A stretch of 64,000 bases of DNA, taken from assembly GCA_965279115.1 (NCBI GenBank), contig OZ257137.1, positions 3,906,001-3,970,000 on the forward strand. The letters run 5' to 3'. The translations under genes and the position numbers were made by a program. Below the pieces are notes generated by a model. That model was not told the DNA's origin. It made no database searches and was given only the letters and a program-made list of their open reading frames with translations. This DNA is from JAEUOS01 sp965279115. Lineage in GTDB: Bacteria; Pseudomonadota; Gammaproteobacteria; Burkholderiales; JAEUOS01. This document shows, one piece after another, positions 1 through 9,480 of the stretch (its first letter is position 1; every line of letters begins with the position of its first letter).

Positions 1-612
1 CGATTCGGCGACCGCGCCGCGCATGCGCTTGACGCCGGTGATCATCGGCCGCACCAGGTTTTCCTTGTGATAGAAGAAATAGAAGGCGATGGCTGCCAGG
101 TGCAGCAGCACCAGCGCCATGATCACCTTCTCGTTGAGGTGATGCAGCGAAGTGATCTTGTCCGACAGTTCCTTGCCGACCCATTTGTAAAGCGGGCCTT
201 CGAACGCTATGTCGTCGTTGACGAACAGGCCCGAAACCGCCTGGAACAGGAGGGCCGCGAGGATGGCCAGCACGGACAGCGCGCCCATGGCGTTGTGACC
301 GATCGTGGACTGATGAGCGGAACGGTCGAACATGCCCTTGAGATAGGCAATCACGGCGCCGGGTCCGCGTACGAAGGAGGTGAAGCGTGCATGGGTACCA
401 CCGACAAAACCCCATACCAGCCGGAATACCAGCAGCGCCAGGATGCAGTAGCCGCTCCAGGCATGGTAGGTCATGGCGTTGCCACCGATCTTGATGGTGA
501 CAAACGAGGTGATGATCAGCGTCAGCAGTGCCCAGTGGAAAAAGCGTACGCCCAAGTCCCAGACCGGTATGTCCCGTTCACCTGCTGCAGATTTGTCTTG
601 TGCTTCGGTCAT
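1..612 (-). CDS. Cytochrome b561-type membrane protein (partial, 3' end off window)
   Basis: The 204 visible residues match bacterial di-haem cytochrome b561 / Ni-Fe hydrogenase b-subunit proteins, which pass electrons between quinol and a periplasmic partner across the inner membrane. Visible signs are the N-terminal motif VWDLGVRFFHW with candidate haem ligand His26, a second His at about 50 (YHAWSG), a His pair in SLHHLN, and a last His in VLLHL, spread over at least four hydrophobic segments. The ATG at 612 follows secF by 73 bases on the same strand, so it may be cotranscribed with the sec genes. The C-terminus runs past base 1. The redox partner cannot be told from this window. Confidence 0.85.
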   Translation of the reverse strand, partial: MTEAQDKSAAGERDIPVWDLGVRFFHWALLTLIITSFVTIKIGGNAMTYHAWSGYCILALLVFRLVWGFVGGTHARFTSFVRGPGAVIAYLKGMFDRSAHQSTIGHNAMGALSVLAILAALLFQAVSGLFVNDDIAFEGPLYKWVGKELSDKITSLHHLNEKVIMALVLLHLAAIAFYFFYHKENLVRPMITGVKRMRGAVAES

Positions 613-685
613 GGTTGGTTTTCGCGAGTGATCGACGATAACAACTTTATCGCGATGCCACGCCCCTGTCCATGTGCGGTGCTTG

Positions 686-1663
686 TCAGACCACCGCGCC
701 GTCGTTGGCGGTTTTCTCGCGCACCGGCTTGACCAGGTCCTCGCGCGAAACGCCCAGCCACATCACGATCGGGCTTGCCACCAGCACGGAGGAGTAAATG
801 CCGAACAGGATGCCGATGGTCAATGCAAGCGCGAAGTAGTGCAGGGTGGGACCGCCGAAGATCAGCATCGAGGTGACCATCAGCTGGGTGCTGCCGTGGG
901 TGATGATGGTGCGTGAGATGGTGCTGGTGATGGCGTGGTTGATGACTTCCGGAACCGAGAGCCCGCGGCGCTTGCGGAAGGTTTCGCGCACCCGGTCGAA
1001 CACGACCACCGATTCGTTGACCGAATACCCCAGGACCGCCAGCACTGCCGCCAGAACCGAGAGTGAAAACTCCCACTGGAAGAAGGCGAAGAAGCCGAGG
1101 ATGATCACCACGTCATGCATGTTGGCGATGATGGCGGCCAGGGAAAATTTCCATTCGAAGCGCATCGCGAGGTAAGCCATGATGCCGGCGATCACCACCA
1201 GCAGGGCCAGGCCGCCGTCGGCGGCTAGTTCCTTGCCGACCTGCGGTCCGACGAACTCCACCCGGGTGATCTTGCCGCCAGGGCCGCCTTGCGCGATGAC
1301 CTGCTCGGCGAAGCGTGCCTGGTCGAACACCGGTTTCTTGGTCTGCTCATCGATCTTGCTGATGGCCGGGTTCGCCGCGTCCTTGGAAGCGAGGCGGATC
1401 ATCACGTCGCGCGAGGTGCCGAAGTTCTGCACCTGCGGCTCATGCATGCCGGCCTTGTCAAGCGCGCCGCGCAACCCTTCCAGGTTGGCCGCCTGTTCGT
1501 AACGCGCTTCGATCACCACGCCGCCGGTGAATTCGATCGAGAAATTGAGTCCGCGCAGCACCAGAAAAACTACGGCGAGGATGAACGTGACCAGCGAAAT
1601 CACGTTGAACAGAAGCGCGTGCTTCATGAACGGGATGTCGCGCCTGATGCGGAAAAATTCCAT
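686..1663 (-). CDS. secF: Protein translocase subunit SecF
   Basis: SecF (325 residues) pairs with SecD in the inner membrane and uses the proton-motive force to finish export of preproteins that SecA and SecYEG push across. The sequence shows a first membrane helix at about 17-37, the periplasmic FTGG motif near residue 46, then five clustered C-terminal helices. The family signatures are VEFVGPQVGKEL before helix 2 and YSVNESVVVFDRVRE in the C-terminal bundle. Length is normal for the family. It lies 37 bases downstream of secD on the same strand. The ATG at 1663 gives MEFFRIRRDIPFM, a typical SecF N-terminus. Confidence 0.97.
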   Translation of the reverse strand: MEFFRIRRDIPFMKHALLFNVISLVTFILAVVFLVLRGLNFSIEFTGGVVIEARYEQAANLEGLRGALDKAGMHEPQVQNFGTSRDVMIRLASKDAANPAISKIDEQTKKPVFDQARFAEQVIAQGGPGGKITRVEFVGPQVGKELAADGGLALLVVIAGIMAYLAMRFEWKFSLAAIIANMHDVVIILGFFAFFQWEFSLSVLAAVLAVLGYSVNESVVVFDRVRETFRKRRGLSVPEVINHAITSTISRTIITHGSTQLMVTSMLIFGGPTLHYFALALTIGILFGIYSSVLVASPIVMWLGVSREDLVKPVREKTANDGAVV

Positions 1664-1700
1664 TTCTGCTCCGGTTCTGTTGTTCCGTGCGCCGCCGGCC

Positions 1701-3605
1701 TTATGCCTTGGCCGGTGTCTTGGGTTCTGTTGCGGTCGGACGCCAGACTTCGCCGATGGAGAGATGCAGGAGCCGCTTGCGCGAGCCGTAGACCAGGTTG
1801 ACGATGCCGCGTGATACCACCACCGAGGAGAAAATCGATGTCAGGATGCCCAGGCAATGGACCACCGCGAAGCCGCGCACCGCGCCCGACCCGAAGATCA
1901 GGAGCGCAAGGCCCGCGATGAGGGTGGTGACGTTGGAGTCGAGAATGGTGCCGAAGGCGCGTTCGTAGCCGGCTGTGATCGCCGCCTGCGCCGATGCGCC
2001 ACCGCGCAATTCCTCACGGATCCGTTCGTTGATGAGCACGTTGGCGTCAATGGCCATGCCAAGGGTCAGTGCGATGGCCGCGATGCCCGGCAGGGTCAGC
2101 GTTGCCTGCAGCAGCGAGAGCAGGGCGATGAGGAACAGCAGGTTGGACGCCAGCGCGATCACCGAGATCAGGCCGAAGAGCATGTAGTAGGCACTCATGA
2201 ACACGGCAATCGCGGTGAAGCCGTACAGCGTGGACTTGAAGCCTTTGGCGATGTTGTCCGCACCCAGGCTGGGGCCGATGGTGCGTTCCTCGATGATTTC
2301 CATCGGCGCGGCCAGTGCGCCGGAGCGCAACAGCAGGGCCACGTCATTGGCTTCCTGGGTGGTCATCTTGCCGCTGATCTGAACCCGACCACCGGCGATT
2401 TCTGTGCGGATCACCGGAGCAGTGACAACTTCCCCCTTGCCTTTTTCCATCAGCAGGATCGCCATGCGCTTGCCGACGTTTTCGCGGGTGAGTTCCTTGA
2501 ATATGCGGCCGCCCTGCGAATCGAGGGAGAGATGGACTGCCGGTTCCTGGGTCTGGCCGTCGAAACCCGGCTGAGCGTCGGTCAGGCGGTCACCGGTGAG
2601 TTGCACCTGCTTGCGCACCAGGATGGGTACACCGCCGCGTTCCGAATACTTCTCGCAGCCGAACGGCACCTGTCCGGAGGCGTATGCAGCGCTTTCTTCC
2701 GGGGATTCGCACACCATGCGCAGTTCCAGCGAAGCGGTGCGTCCAAGAATGCTTTTCACTTGCGCCGGGTCCTGCACGCCGGGTAGTTGCACCACGATGC
2801 GGTCGGAGCCTTGTTGCTGGATGATCGGCTCGGCCACGCCCAGCGCGTTGATGCGGTTGTTGAAGGTGGTGATGTTCTGCTTGAGCGCATTTTCCTGCAC
2901 GCGGCGTTCGGCTTCCGGCTTGATGGTGGCGGTGATCTTCAAGTCCGCGCCGTCGTTGCCGTCCGCCAGGGCCAGGTCGGGGACGGCGTCGCTGATCACA
3001 CCGCGGGCGGCGGTGCGGGTGGCTTCGTCGCGGAACTTGACGGAGATGGCGCTGGCTTGCCGCTCGATGCCGGCATGGCGGATGTTCTTGTCGCGAAGCA
3101 GTGTGCGCATGTCGCCGGTGAGGGCGTCAAGGCGCTTGGTCAGCGCCGCCTTCATGTCGACCTGGTAGAGGAAGTGCACGCCACCACGCAGGTCGAGGCC
3201 CAGGTACATCGGCAGCGCATGCAGGCTGGTCAGCCACTTCGGCGAATTCGACAACAGGTTGAGCGCGACGGTATAGGGCTCGTCGCGGTCTTCCGGGTTG
3301 GGTTTTTTCTTGTCCGGATTGAGGGCGTTGTCGAGAACGTCGCGCGCCTTCAGCTGGGTGTCGGTGTCGCGGAAACGCGCCTTGATGCTGTTGGCGTCGA
3401 AGAACAGGCCGGTGACCTCGATCGAGGCGCCCTTCAGGATGGACTCGACGCGGGTGCGGGTGGCGTCGTCGATCTTGATGGTGGCCTTGGCGCTCGACAC
3501 CTGTACCGCCGGCGCCTCGCCAAAGAAGTTGGGTGTCGTGTAGACCAGGCCGATCATCAGGGCCAGGCCGATGATGATGTACTTCCAGACGGGATATCGA
3601 TTCAT
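1701..3605 (-). CDS. secD: Protein translocase subunit SecD
   Basis: SecD (634 residues) is the large partner of SecF, with a big periplasmic domain between helix 1 and helix 2 that helps pull preproteins outward. Visible are the N-terminal helix after MNRYPVWKY, the family motif YLGLDLRGGVHFLYQVD, the periplasmic P1 region, and the C-terminal membrane part with TLGMAIDANVLINERIREEL. The frame stays open upstream to 3680, but the ATG at 3605 is preferred because MNRYPVWKYIII matches the usual SecD start. yajC lies immediately upstream and secF downstream, the classic yajC-secD-secF order. Confidence 0.97.
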   Translation of the reverse strand: MNRYPVWKYIIIGLALMIGLVYTTPNFFGEAPAVQVSSAKATIKIDDATRTRVESILKGASIEVTGLFFDANSIKARFRDTDTQLKARDVLDNALNPDKKKPNPEDRDEPYTVALNLLSNSPKWLTSLHALPMYLGLDLRGGVHFLYQVDMKAALTKRLDALTGDMRTLLRDKNIRHAGIERQASAISVKFRDEATRTAARGVISDAVPDLALADGNDGADLKITATIKPEAERRVQENALKQNITTFNNRINALGVAEPIIQQQGSDRIVVQLPGVQDPAQVKSILGRTASLELRMVCESPEESAAYASGQVPFGCEKYSERGGVPILVRKQVQLTGDRLTDAQPGFDGQTQEPAVHLSLDSQGGRIFKELTRENVGKRMAILLMEKGKGEVVTAPVIRTEIAGGRVQISGKMTTQEANDVALLLRSGALAAPMEIIEERTIGPSLGADNIAKGFKSTLYGFTAIAVFMSAYYMLFGLISVIALASNLLFLIALLSLLQATLTLPGIAAIALTLGMAIDANVLINERIREELRGGASAQAAITAGYERAFGTILDSNVTTLIAGLALLIFGSGAVRGFAVVHCLGILTSIFSSVVVSRGIVNLVYGSRKRLLHLSIGEVWRPTATEPKTPAKA

Positions 3606-3700
3606 GATGCCTGTGGCCAGAAAAACCGGGGGCCGGTGTGGGAATGGTACGGGGCTGACGGATGCCGCCAGTGGCGGCATCCAGTGCCGGAACTTGAGCG

Positions 3701-4036
3701 TCAGCCTTCCTTGTTGGCGCCCTTGAGCGTGCCCTTGGGTAGCAGGGTCTGCACGGCGGCGCGCTGCACGGTGATCTGCATGTTGTCGGCGACCTCCACG
3801 GTGACGTAGGAATCGCTGATCTTCGTGATGCGCCCGAGGATACCGCCGGCGGACACCACTTCGTCACCGCTCTTGAGACCCTCGATCATGGCCTTGTGTT
3901 CCTTCTGGCGCTTCATCTGGGGGCGGATCATCATGAAGTACAACAGCACGAACATGAGGATGATGGGCAAGAGGCCCATGATGCCGTCACCGGCGCCGCC
4001 GCCGGCAGCTTGCGCATATGCATTGGAAATGAACAC
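3701..4036 (-). CDS. yajC: Preprotein translocase accessory subunit YajC
   Basis: YajC is a small single-span membrane protein that associates with SecDF-YidC. The 111-residue product has an N-terminal stretch VFISNAYAQ, one membrane helix (IMGLLPIILMFVLLYFMMI, about 19-37), the family motif RPQMKRQKEHKAMIEGLKSGDEVV, and a small cytoplasmic barrel domain. The start is assigned to the GTG at 4036 because a GGAG ribosome-binding site sits six bases upstream and the frame further upstream has no family similarity. It lies between tgt and secD on the same strand. Confidence 0.94.
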   Translation of the reverse strand: MFISNAYAQAAGGGAGDGIMGLLPIILMFVLLYFMMIRPQMKRQKEHKAMIEGLKSGDEVVSAGGILGRITKISDSYVTVEVADNMQITVQRAAVQTLLPKGTLKGANKEG

Positions 4037-4116
4037 GTAAAGCTCCAGGAAAGGTCGTTTCGGAACAACCCGAAATTTTAACACGGCGGGGCCTGGTGCC
4101 CCCGTTGTGCCGCCGG

Positions 4117-5241
<1,125 letters not shown>

Positions 5242-5496
5242 GGGGTTGCCGTGCTCCAACAGGGCTCGCGGAAGGTTGGTGGCAAAAGAACTGCCGGTTG
5301 CGCCGATCCGTCACGCCCAGTTGGCCGCGCCTCGCGTGTTGGTGCGGTCAAGAATGACCAAGCAGGTTGCGGGATCGCATTGAGCAAGCACTAAACTATC
5401 GGGATTCGAAACAACATTCTACAAAAGCCAACCGGCATCGCGTGGCGCTGCCATCCAATTGCCTCTATATTTAAACTCTCGGCGTCCGATAACCCT
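5242..5496. other. Intergenic region between divergent tgt and prsT-like gene
   Basis: This 255-base stretch separates the two divergent starts and must hold promoters for both. It turns AT-richer towards the prsT side (around 5461-5480). I searched for a -24/-12 sigma-54 site like the one before the neighbouring PEP-CTERM gene and found none with the right spacing. No convincing sigma-70 site and no RNA gene was recognised. Confidence 0.5.
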
Positions 5497-5516
5497 TTGA
5501 ATTGGCTTGAATTGGC
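5497..5516 (+). repeat. Tandem 10-base repeat at the prsT start
   Basis: Two perfect head-to-tail copies of TTGAATTGGC lie at 5497-5506 and 5507-5516. They cover the candidate TTG start codon and the first codons. A gain or loss of one copy would shift the frame, so either this is a slippage-prone site or translation starts downstream of it. Confidence 0.85.
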
Positions 5517-8376
5517 TGCATCGACCCACATCGTGAAGAATCCGGGGAAGTTCAACACCTGCGCGCAAGCGATCAAGGGCTCGCGTGCGACTGCTGCTGT
5601 TTGGGTGGTTGCATTGCTCTTGTCCGTCTCCGGGACCCTCGTATTTGCCAGTCCGGAGAAGGCGTCGGCCTATTACGAAAGTGCGCTCAAGCTGTTCGAG
5701 AAGGAAGACACCAAGGGCGCGATTATCCAGCTCAAGAACACGCTCAAGGAAGACGGCAAGTTACTTGCGGCGCACGTCCTTCTTGGCAAAGCGCTTTTCA
5801 AGGATGGGCAGCTCAAGGCGGCGGAGGCCGCCTTTGAAGAGGCCATCAAGCAAGGCGTGAACCGGGGGGAGGTGGCAGTTCCGATGGGGCGCGTGTACCT
5901 GGCCTTGGGTAGTCATGCGCTTGTATTGGAACGTATCCAGGCAACCGACCTGCCGCCCGGCTTGAAAGCGGAGGTTCTCGCGTTGCGCGGTATCGCTTAT
6001 GCCGAGACAGGCAATTTTCGGGCGGCAGAAAGATCCTTTGAAGAAGCGCGGTCAGCGGATCCGAAATCCCCGATTCCGCTGATTGCTGAAGTGCCGGTAT
6101 TGTTGTCGCAAGGGCAGGTGGAACGGGCCAGAACGTTATCGCTACGAGTCATCGAGTTGGCGCCTGATGATGCGAATGCCTGGAACATGCGCGCATCCGC
6201 CCTGCACGCGGGATTTGACTTGAAGGGGGCATTGACGGCCTATGACAAGGCTCTCGCACTGCAGCCCAGGCATGTTGACGCGAGAGTTGCGCGCGCAGCC
6301 CTGCTCGTTGACCTCAAGCGAGAAGATGACTCCGCCAGGGACCTGCAGTTCCTGAAGAAGGAGTCGCTGAACGATCCGCGTGCGTCTTACCTGGAGGCAT
6401 TGCTGGCGAGCCGGAAACGCGACAGCCAGGCGGTGACCGCTTCGCTCAATGAGGTTGCCAAGCTGGTTGATGCGCTGCCTCCCGCATGGCTCGCGGGACG
6501 CGAGCAGTTGTTGATGGTCGGGGCACTGTCGCACCACGGCTTGCGGAATTTCGAAAAGGCCCGGGAATACCTTGAGATCGTTGTCGGGCGCAATGCTGCC
6601 AACCTGGGCGCACGGAAATTGCTCGCCTCGGTTCATCTGGAACGGAAGGATTATTCGCGGGCGCAACCAATGCTTGAAACGCTCCAGAAGGCAATGCCCG
6701 ATGACCCGCAGGTGCAGTACATGCTAGGAAGCACCTATTTGGCGCAGCGCAGGTATGTTCAGGCGAGTGACTTGCTGGAACGAGCCGCGAGCAGGGCCGG
6801 ATCCGCGGAAATGAGCCGCTCGCTCGGTTTCAGTCAGCTTGGATTGGGGCAGGTCGAGCGTGGCCAGACAAGTCTTGAGAAGGCGCTGGCCGCCAACCCA
6901 GCCGATTTTCAGGCGGCAAGCGCGCTGGCTATGCTTTATCTCCGCCAGGGGCAATCGCAAAAGGGCCTGCAGACCGCAGAGGCAATGGCGCGGCGGGATC
7001 CGGCAAATCTCGCGGCGATCAGTTTCCTGGCGTCGGTGAAAAGTGCGACCGGTGACAAGAACGGTGCCAGGGCAATCTACTCCGAAGTGCTCGCCAAGGA
7101 TCCGGCTTATCGATCGGCTGCCCTGAATCTGGCCAGAATGGATGCCGCCGAAGGCAAGTTCGATGACGCACGGTCGCGCCTGAGCAATCTGTTGGCGAAA
7201 CGGAGTGGCGACCCCGAACTTTTGTACGAGTTGGGGTTGCTGGAACAGCGAGCACGCCGCCCTGTCGAGGCCATTCGACACCTCAAGGCCGCCGACGCGG
7301 CGCAACGGCGCGACACGCGCCCCGGTGTGGCACTTGTTGACCTTTACTTGTCGCAGCGTGATCCGGATCAGGCCCTGGAACTGGCTAGTGAACTTGTTTC
7401 CAAGTATCCGGACAGCATGTCCGCGCAAATGGCGCTTGGTCGAAGTTACATGGCCAAGGGTGACATGGGCAAAGCGCGCACGGTGTTCCAGGCGATGACA
7501 CGAAAGGCGGATTTCGACCCTGAAATGCAGGTTGCAATTGGCAGGATGCAGCTGGCCTCGGGTAATCCGGACGGCGCGCTTTACAACGTTCAGAAGGCAT
7601 TGCAGGGGCGGCCTGACGATCCGGGGGCAATGGCCTTGAACGTCGATGTCGAAGAGCGCCGTGGTAGTGCAGCCAAGGCGGATGCGGCACTCAAGGCATT
7701 GACGGCGCGCTATCCCAATCTCCCGTTGACCTTGCTGACTGCGGGGAATCTGGCGGCCGCACGTGGGCAGCACGCGGTGGCACTGGTGGCCTATCAGTCA
7801 GCGTTGGCGCGCGACGAAAGCACGCCAAACGTGCTCAACGTGGCTCGGGCATTTGTTGGAATGGGTGATCATGCGAAAGCCAGTGCGTTCATCGCCCCTT
7901 ACGCGAAGAAGCATCCGGAAGATCTCGCGCTTATGAGGGCGCTTGCCGAAACGCAGTTTCAGGCCGGTCAGCTCGCCGCGGCCAAGCAGACTTTCGCGAA
8001 GGCCCTGACCGTTGAACCTGACCATGCGGCGACCCTGAACAATTTCGCCAACCTGTTGCAAAAGCTGGGTGATCCGGATGCCCGGGTACAGGCCGAGAAG
8101 GCGCTAAAGCTGTCACCCAACAATCCATCCTATGCCGATACCCTGGGCTGGATACTGGTGCAGCAAGGGCAGCTTGATGCCGGCCTTCGGTATTTGCGCG
8201 AGGCAAGGTTGCGCAGCCCCGGAAACGGGGCGATTCGCTATCATTTGGCTGCTGCATTGCTAAAGGCTGGTCGAAAGAGCGAGGCAAGAGACGAGTTGGC
8301 GCCCGTGGTCGTCACCGATGCGCGTGCTCAGGGGTATGCCGAACTGGTCGCCCTGAAGAAGGAGCTGGGGCTCTAA
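5497..8376 (+). CDS. prsT: PrsT-like TPR protein of the PEP-CTERM/exosortase system
   Basis: This 959-residue protein consists almost wholly of tandem tetratricopeptide repeats after an N-terminal hydrophobic segment (about residues 33-51, ending LVFA before SPEKASAYYESALKLF). Repeat architecture, length and the early motif KGAIIQLKNTLKEDGKLLAAHVLLGKALFKDG match the PrsT family (PEP-CTERM system TPR-repeat lipoprotein), usually found in exosortase/exopolysaccharide loci. Unlike the family name suggests, I see no lipobox Cys after the signal segment, so it may be a periplasmic or signal-anchored protein. The start is uncertain: the TTG at 5497 opens the frame, and a GTG at 5533 is an alternative; neither has a good ribosome-binding site. 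A PEP-CTERM cargo gene follows directly. Confidence 0.82.
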   Translation: MNWLELAASTHIVKNPGKFNTCAQAIKGSRATAAVWVVALLLSVSGTLVFASPEKASAYYESALKLFEKEDTKGAIIQLKNTLKEDGKLLAAHVLLGKALFKDGQLKAAEAAFEEAIKQGVNRGEVAVPMGRVYLALGSHALVLERIQATDLPPGLKAEVLALRGIAYAETGNFRAAERSFEEARSADPKSPIPLIAEVPVLLSQGQVERARTLSLRVIELAPDDANAWNMRASALHAGFDLKGALTAYDKALALQPRHVDARVARAALLVDLKREDDSARDLQFLKKESLNDPRASYLEALLASRKRDSQAVTASLNEVAKLVDALPPAWLAGREQLLMVGALSHHGLRNFEKAREYLEIVVGRNAANLGARKLLASVHLERKDYSRAQPMLETLQKAMPDDPQVQYMLGSTYLAQRRYVQASDLLERAASRAGSAEMSRSLGFSQLGLGQVERGQTSLEKALAANPADFQAASALAMLYLRQGQSQKGLQTAEAMARRDPANLAAISFLASVKSATGDKNGARAIYSEVLAKDPAYRSAALNLARMDAAEGKFDDARSRLSNLLAKRSGDPELLYELGLLEQRARRPVEAIRHLKAADAAQRRDTRPGVALVDLYLSQRDPDQALELASELVSKYPDSMSAQMALGRSYMAKGDMGKARTVFQAMTRKADFDPEMQVAIGRMQLASGNPDGALYNVQKALQGRPDDPGAMALNVDVEERRGSAAKADAALKALTARYPNLPLTLLTAGNLAAARGQHAVALVAYQSALARDESTPNVLNVARAFVGMGDHAKASAFIAPYAKKHPEDLALMRALAETQFQAGQLAAAKQTFAKALTVEPDHAATLNNFANLLQKLGDPDARVQAEKALKLSPNNPSYADTLGWILVQQGQLDAGLRYLREARLRSPGNGAIRYHLAAALLKAGRKSEARDELAPVVVTDARAQGYAELVALKKELGL

Positions 8377-8404
8377 GCGGTGAAATGCGCTGTCGATTTT
8401 TTTT
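8376..8404 (+). terminator. Weak terminator-like hairpin and T-run after prsT
   Basis: A short AGCG/CGCT stem (8376-8379 with 8388-8391) is followed by eight T residues at 8397-8404. The stem is only four base pairs, so termination would be weak. Its position just after the prsT stop fits separation from the sigma-54-driven gene downstream. Confidence 0.35.
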
Positions 8405-8468
8405 ACACAAGCCCGTAGTTGTAGTGGCGGAGTGATTCTAAGTACATGAAAAATAATAATAAAAATTA

Positions 8469-8485
8469 TTGGCCCTATATTTGCT
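8469..8485 (+). promoter_or_regulatory. Sigma-54 (RpoN) promoter of the PEP-CTERM gene
   Basis: The site TTGGCCCTATATTTGCT carries GG at 8471-8472 and GC at 8483-8484, exactly twelve bases apart, and matches the -24/-12 consensus TTGGCAC-N5-TTGCT at all but one or two positions. The predicted start of transcription is near 8496, about 30 bases before the ATG at 8527. PEP-CTERM cargo genes are known to be controlled by sigma-54 with the PrsK/PrsR two-component system, so site and gene type agree. The surrounding DNA (8440-8490) is markedly AT-rich. Confidence 0.85.
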
Positions 8486-8526
8486 TTATGTGTTGTCAGA
8501 CTTCGTTTATTGGATCGGCTCATACT

Positions 8527-9306
8527 ATGAAAAACCATGCAAAGCTTGTCGCGCTAGTCGCTGCGGCTGTCATGTCAGGGTACGCTACAGCTGACACCAC
8601 TTACACCCTCACACCCGGAGCGACGCTCCTTGGTAGCGGGTACACGGTGACCGGTTATGCCAACACCGATGGATCCGGGGCATCGACTGATGGATACCTT
8701 GTGGAAACGCAGTCCTCGGTCAACCTTTGGAGTGGTGGTATTGGAATGCGCAACAACGACGCCTGTGGCACGACTGCCAACTGCGATACAGGCGACGGAA
8801 CCAGTCCCGAGCACGCCGTTGACAATAATGAACGCTACGAAATGTTGCTGCTGACGTTCGCGAACAAGGTCAAGCTCACGGGGATGACAATTGGCTGGAA
8901 AGGCGCAAACACCACCGCCTCCAGCAATGGCGCAATCATCAATGATTCGGACATGACCGTTCTTGCCTACACAGGTTCTGCGCCGCTCGACATGACTGGC
9001 AAGACGTGGTCGACGCTTGGTAGCGGCTGGACCGTGATTGGTAACTACGCTGACGTGGTGGTCAACAGCCTGCAGGGCATTAACTCAGCGTACAGTTCTT
9101 CCTATTGGCTGGTCGGTGCCTACAATAATTTGGCGGGCGGCGGAACGTTTTCCCAGCAGAACGATGCGGTAAAGATTCTCTCGGTGCAAGGTATCGTCTC
9201 CAATCCTCCAAGTCCCCCGAGCTCGGTACCCGAACCCGGTTCACTGGCGCTGTTCGGATTGGCTTTTGCTGGGTTGATCGCTCGCAGGAAGTTGGCACGT
9301 AATTGA
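8527..9306 (+). CDS. PEP-CTERM sorting-signal surface protein (XDP1-like)
   Basis: This 259-residue exported protein starts MKNHAKLVALVAAAVMSGYATA, a signal peptide, and ends with VPEPGSLALFGLAFAGLIARRK. The latter is a textbook PEP-CTERM signal: PEP motif, hydrophobic helix, basic tail. Exosortase is expected to cut at this signal and pass the protein to the outer surface. The middle is Thr/Ser/Gly/Asn-rich, with TSPEHAVDNNERYEMLLLTF and a following IGWKG segment that resemble the exosortase-dependent protein family XDP1 (from memory, not searched). An upstream ATG at 8446 is rejected because it would place the sigma-54 promoter inside the gene. A strong terminator follows. No exosortase gene is in the window. 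Confidence 0.88.
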   Translation: MKNHAKLVALVAAAVMSGYATADTTYTLTPGATLLGSGYTVTGYANTDGSGASTDGYLVETQSSVNLWSGGIGMRNNDACGTTANCDTGDGTSPEHAVDNNERYEMLLLTFANKVKLTGMTIGWKGANTTASSNGAIINDSDMTVLAYTGSAPLDMTGKTWSTLGSGWTVIGNYADVVVNSLQGINSAYSSSYWLVGAYNNLAGGGTFSQQNDAVKILSVQGIVSNPPSPPSSVPEPGSLALFGLAFAGLIARRKLARN

Positions 9307-9329
9307 CGCGGGATTTTTTTCGATAGCAG

Positions 9330-9353
9330 CGGCGCCTTCGGGCGCCGTTTTTG
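9330..9353 (+). terminator. Rho-independent terminator after PEP-CTERM gene
   Basis: A seven-base-pair stem (CGGCGCC at 9330-9336, TTCG loop, GGCGCCG at 9341-9347) is followed by a T-rich tail. It lies 24 bases after the stop codon and ends the cargo transcript as a single-gene unit. Confidence 0.9.
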
Positions 9354-9480
9354 TTTGTGGAAGCGATTGATACGTCCCTGCGACATCACCGCTAGTTGCG
9401 GTACGGACGCTTATTGTGGGTGTCTAGCGTTGAGTTGATTCTCCAGGTTGAGCCGCTATCGCCCGGGATCGAATGCCGTG

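Noticed and set aside
5380..5496. Sigma-54 promoter upstream of prsT
   Set aside because: TGGC and TTGC elements occur (5448-5465) but GG and GC are 16, not 12, bases apart.
8446..8526. Upstream ATG start for the PEP-CTERM protein
   Set aside because: It would put the sigma-54 promoter inside the coding region and spoil the signal peptide; the ATG at 8527 gives a clean one.
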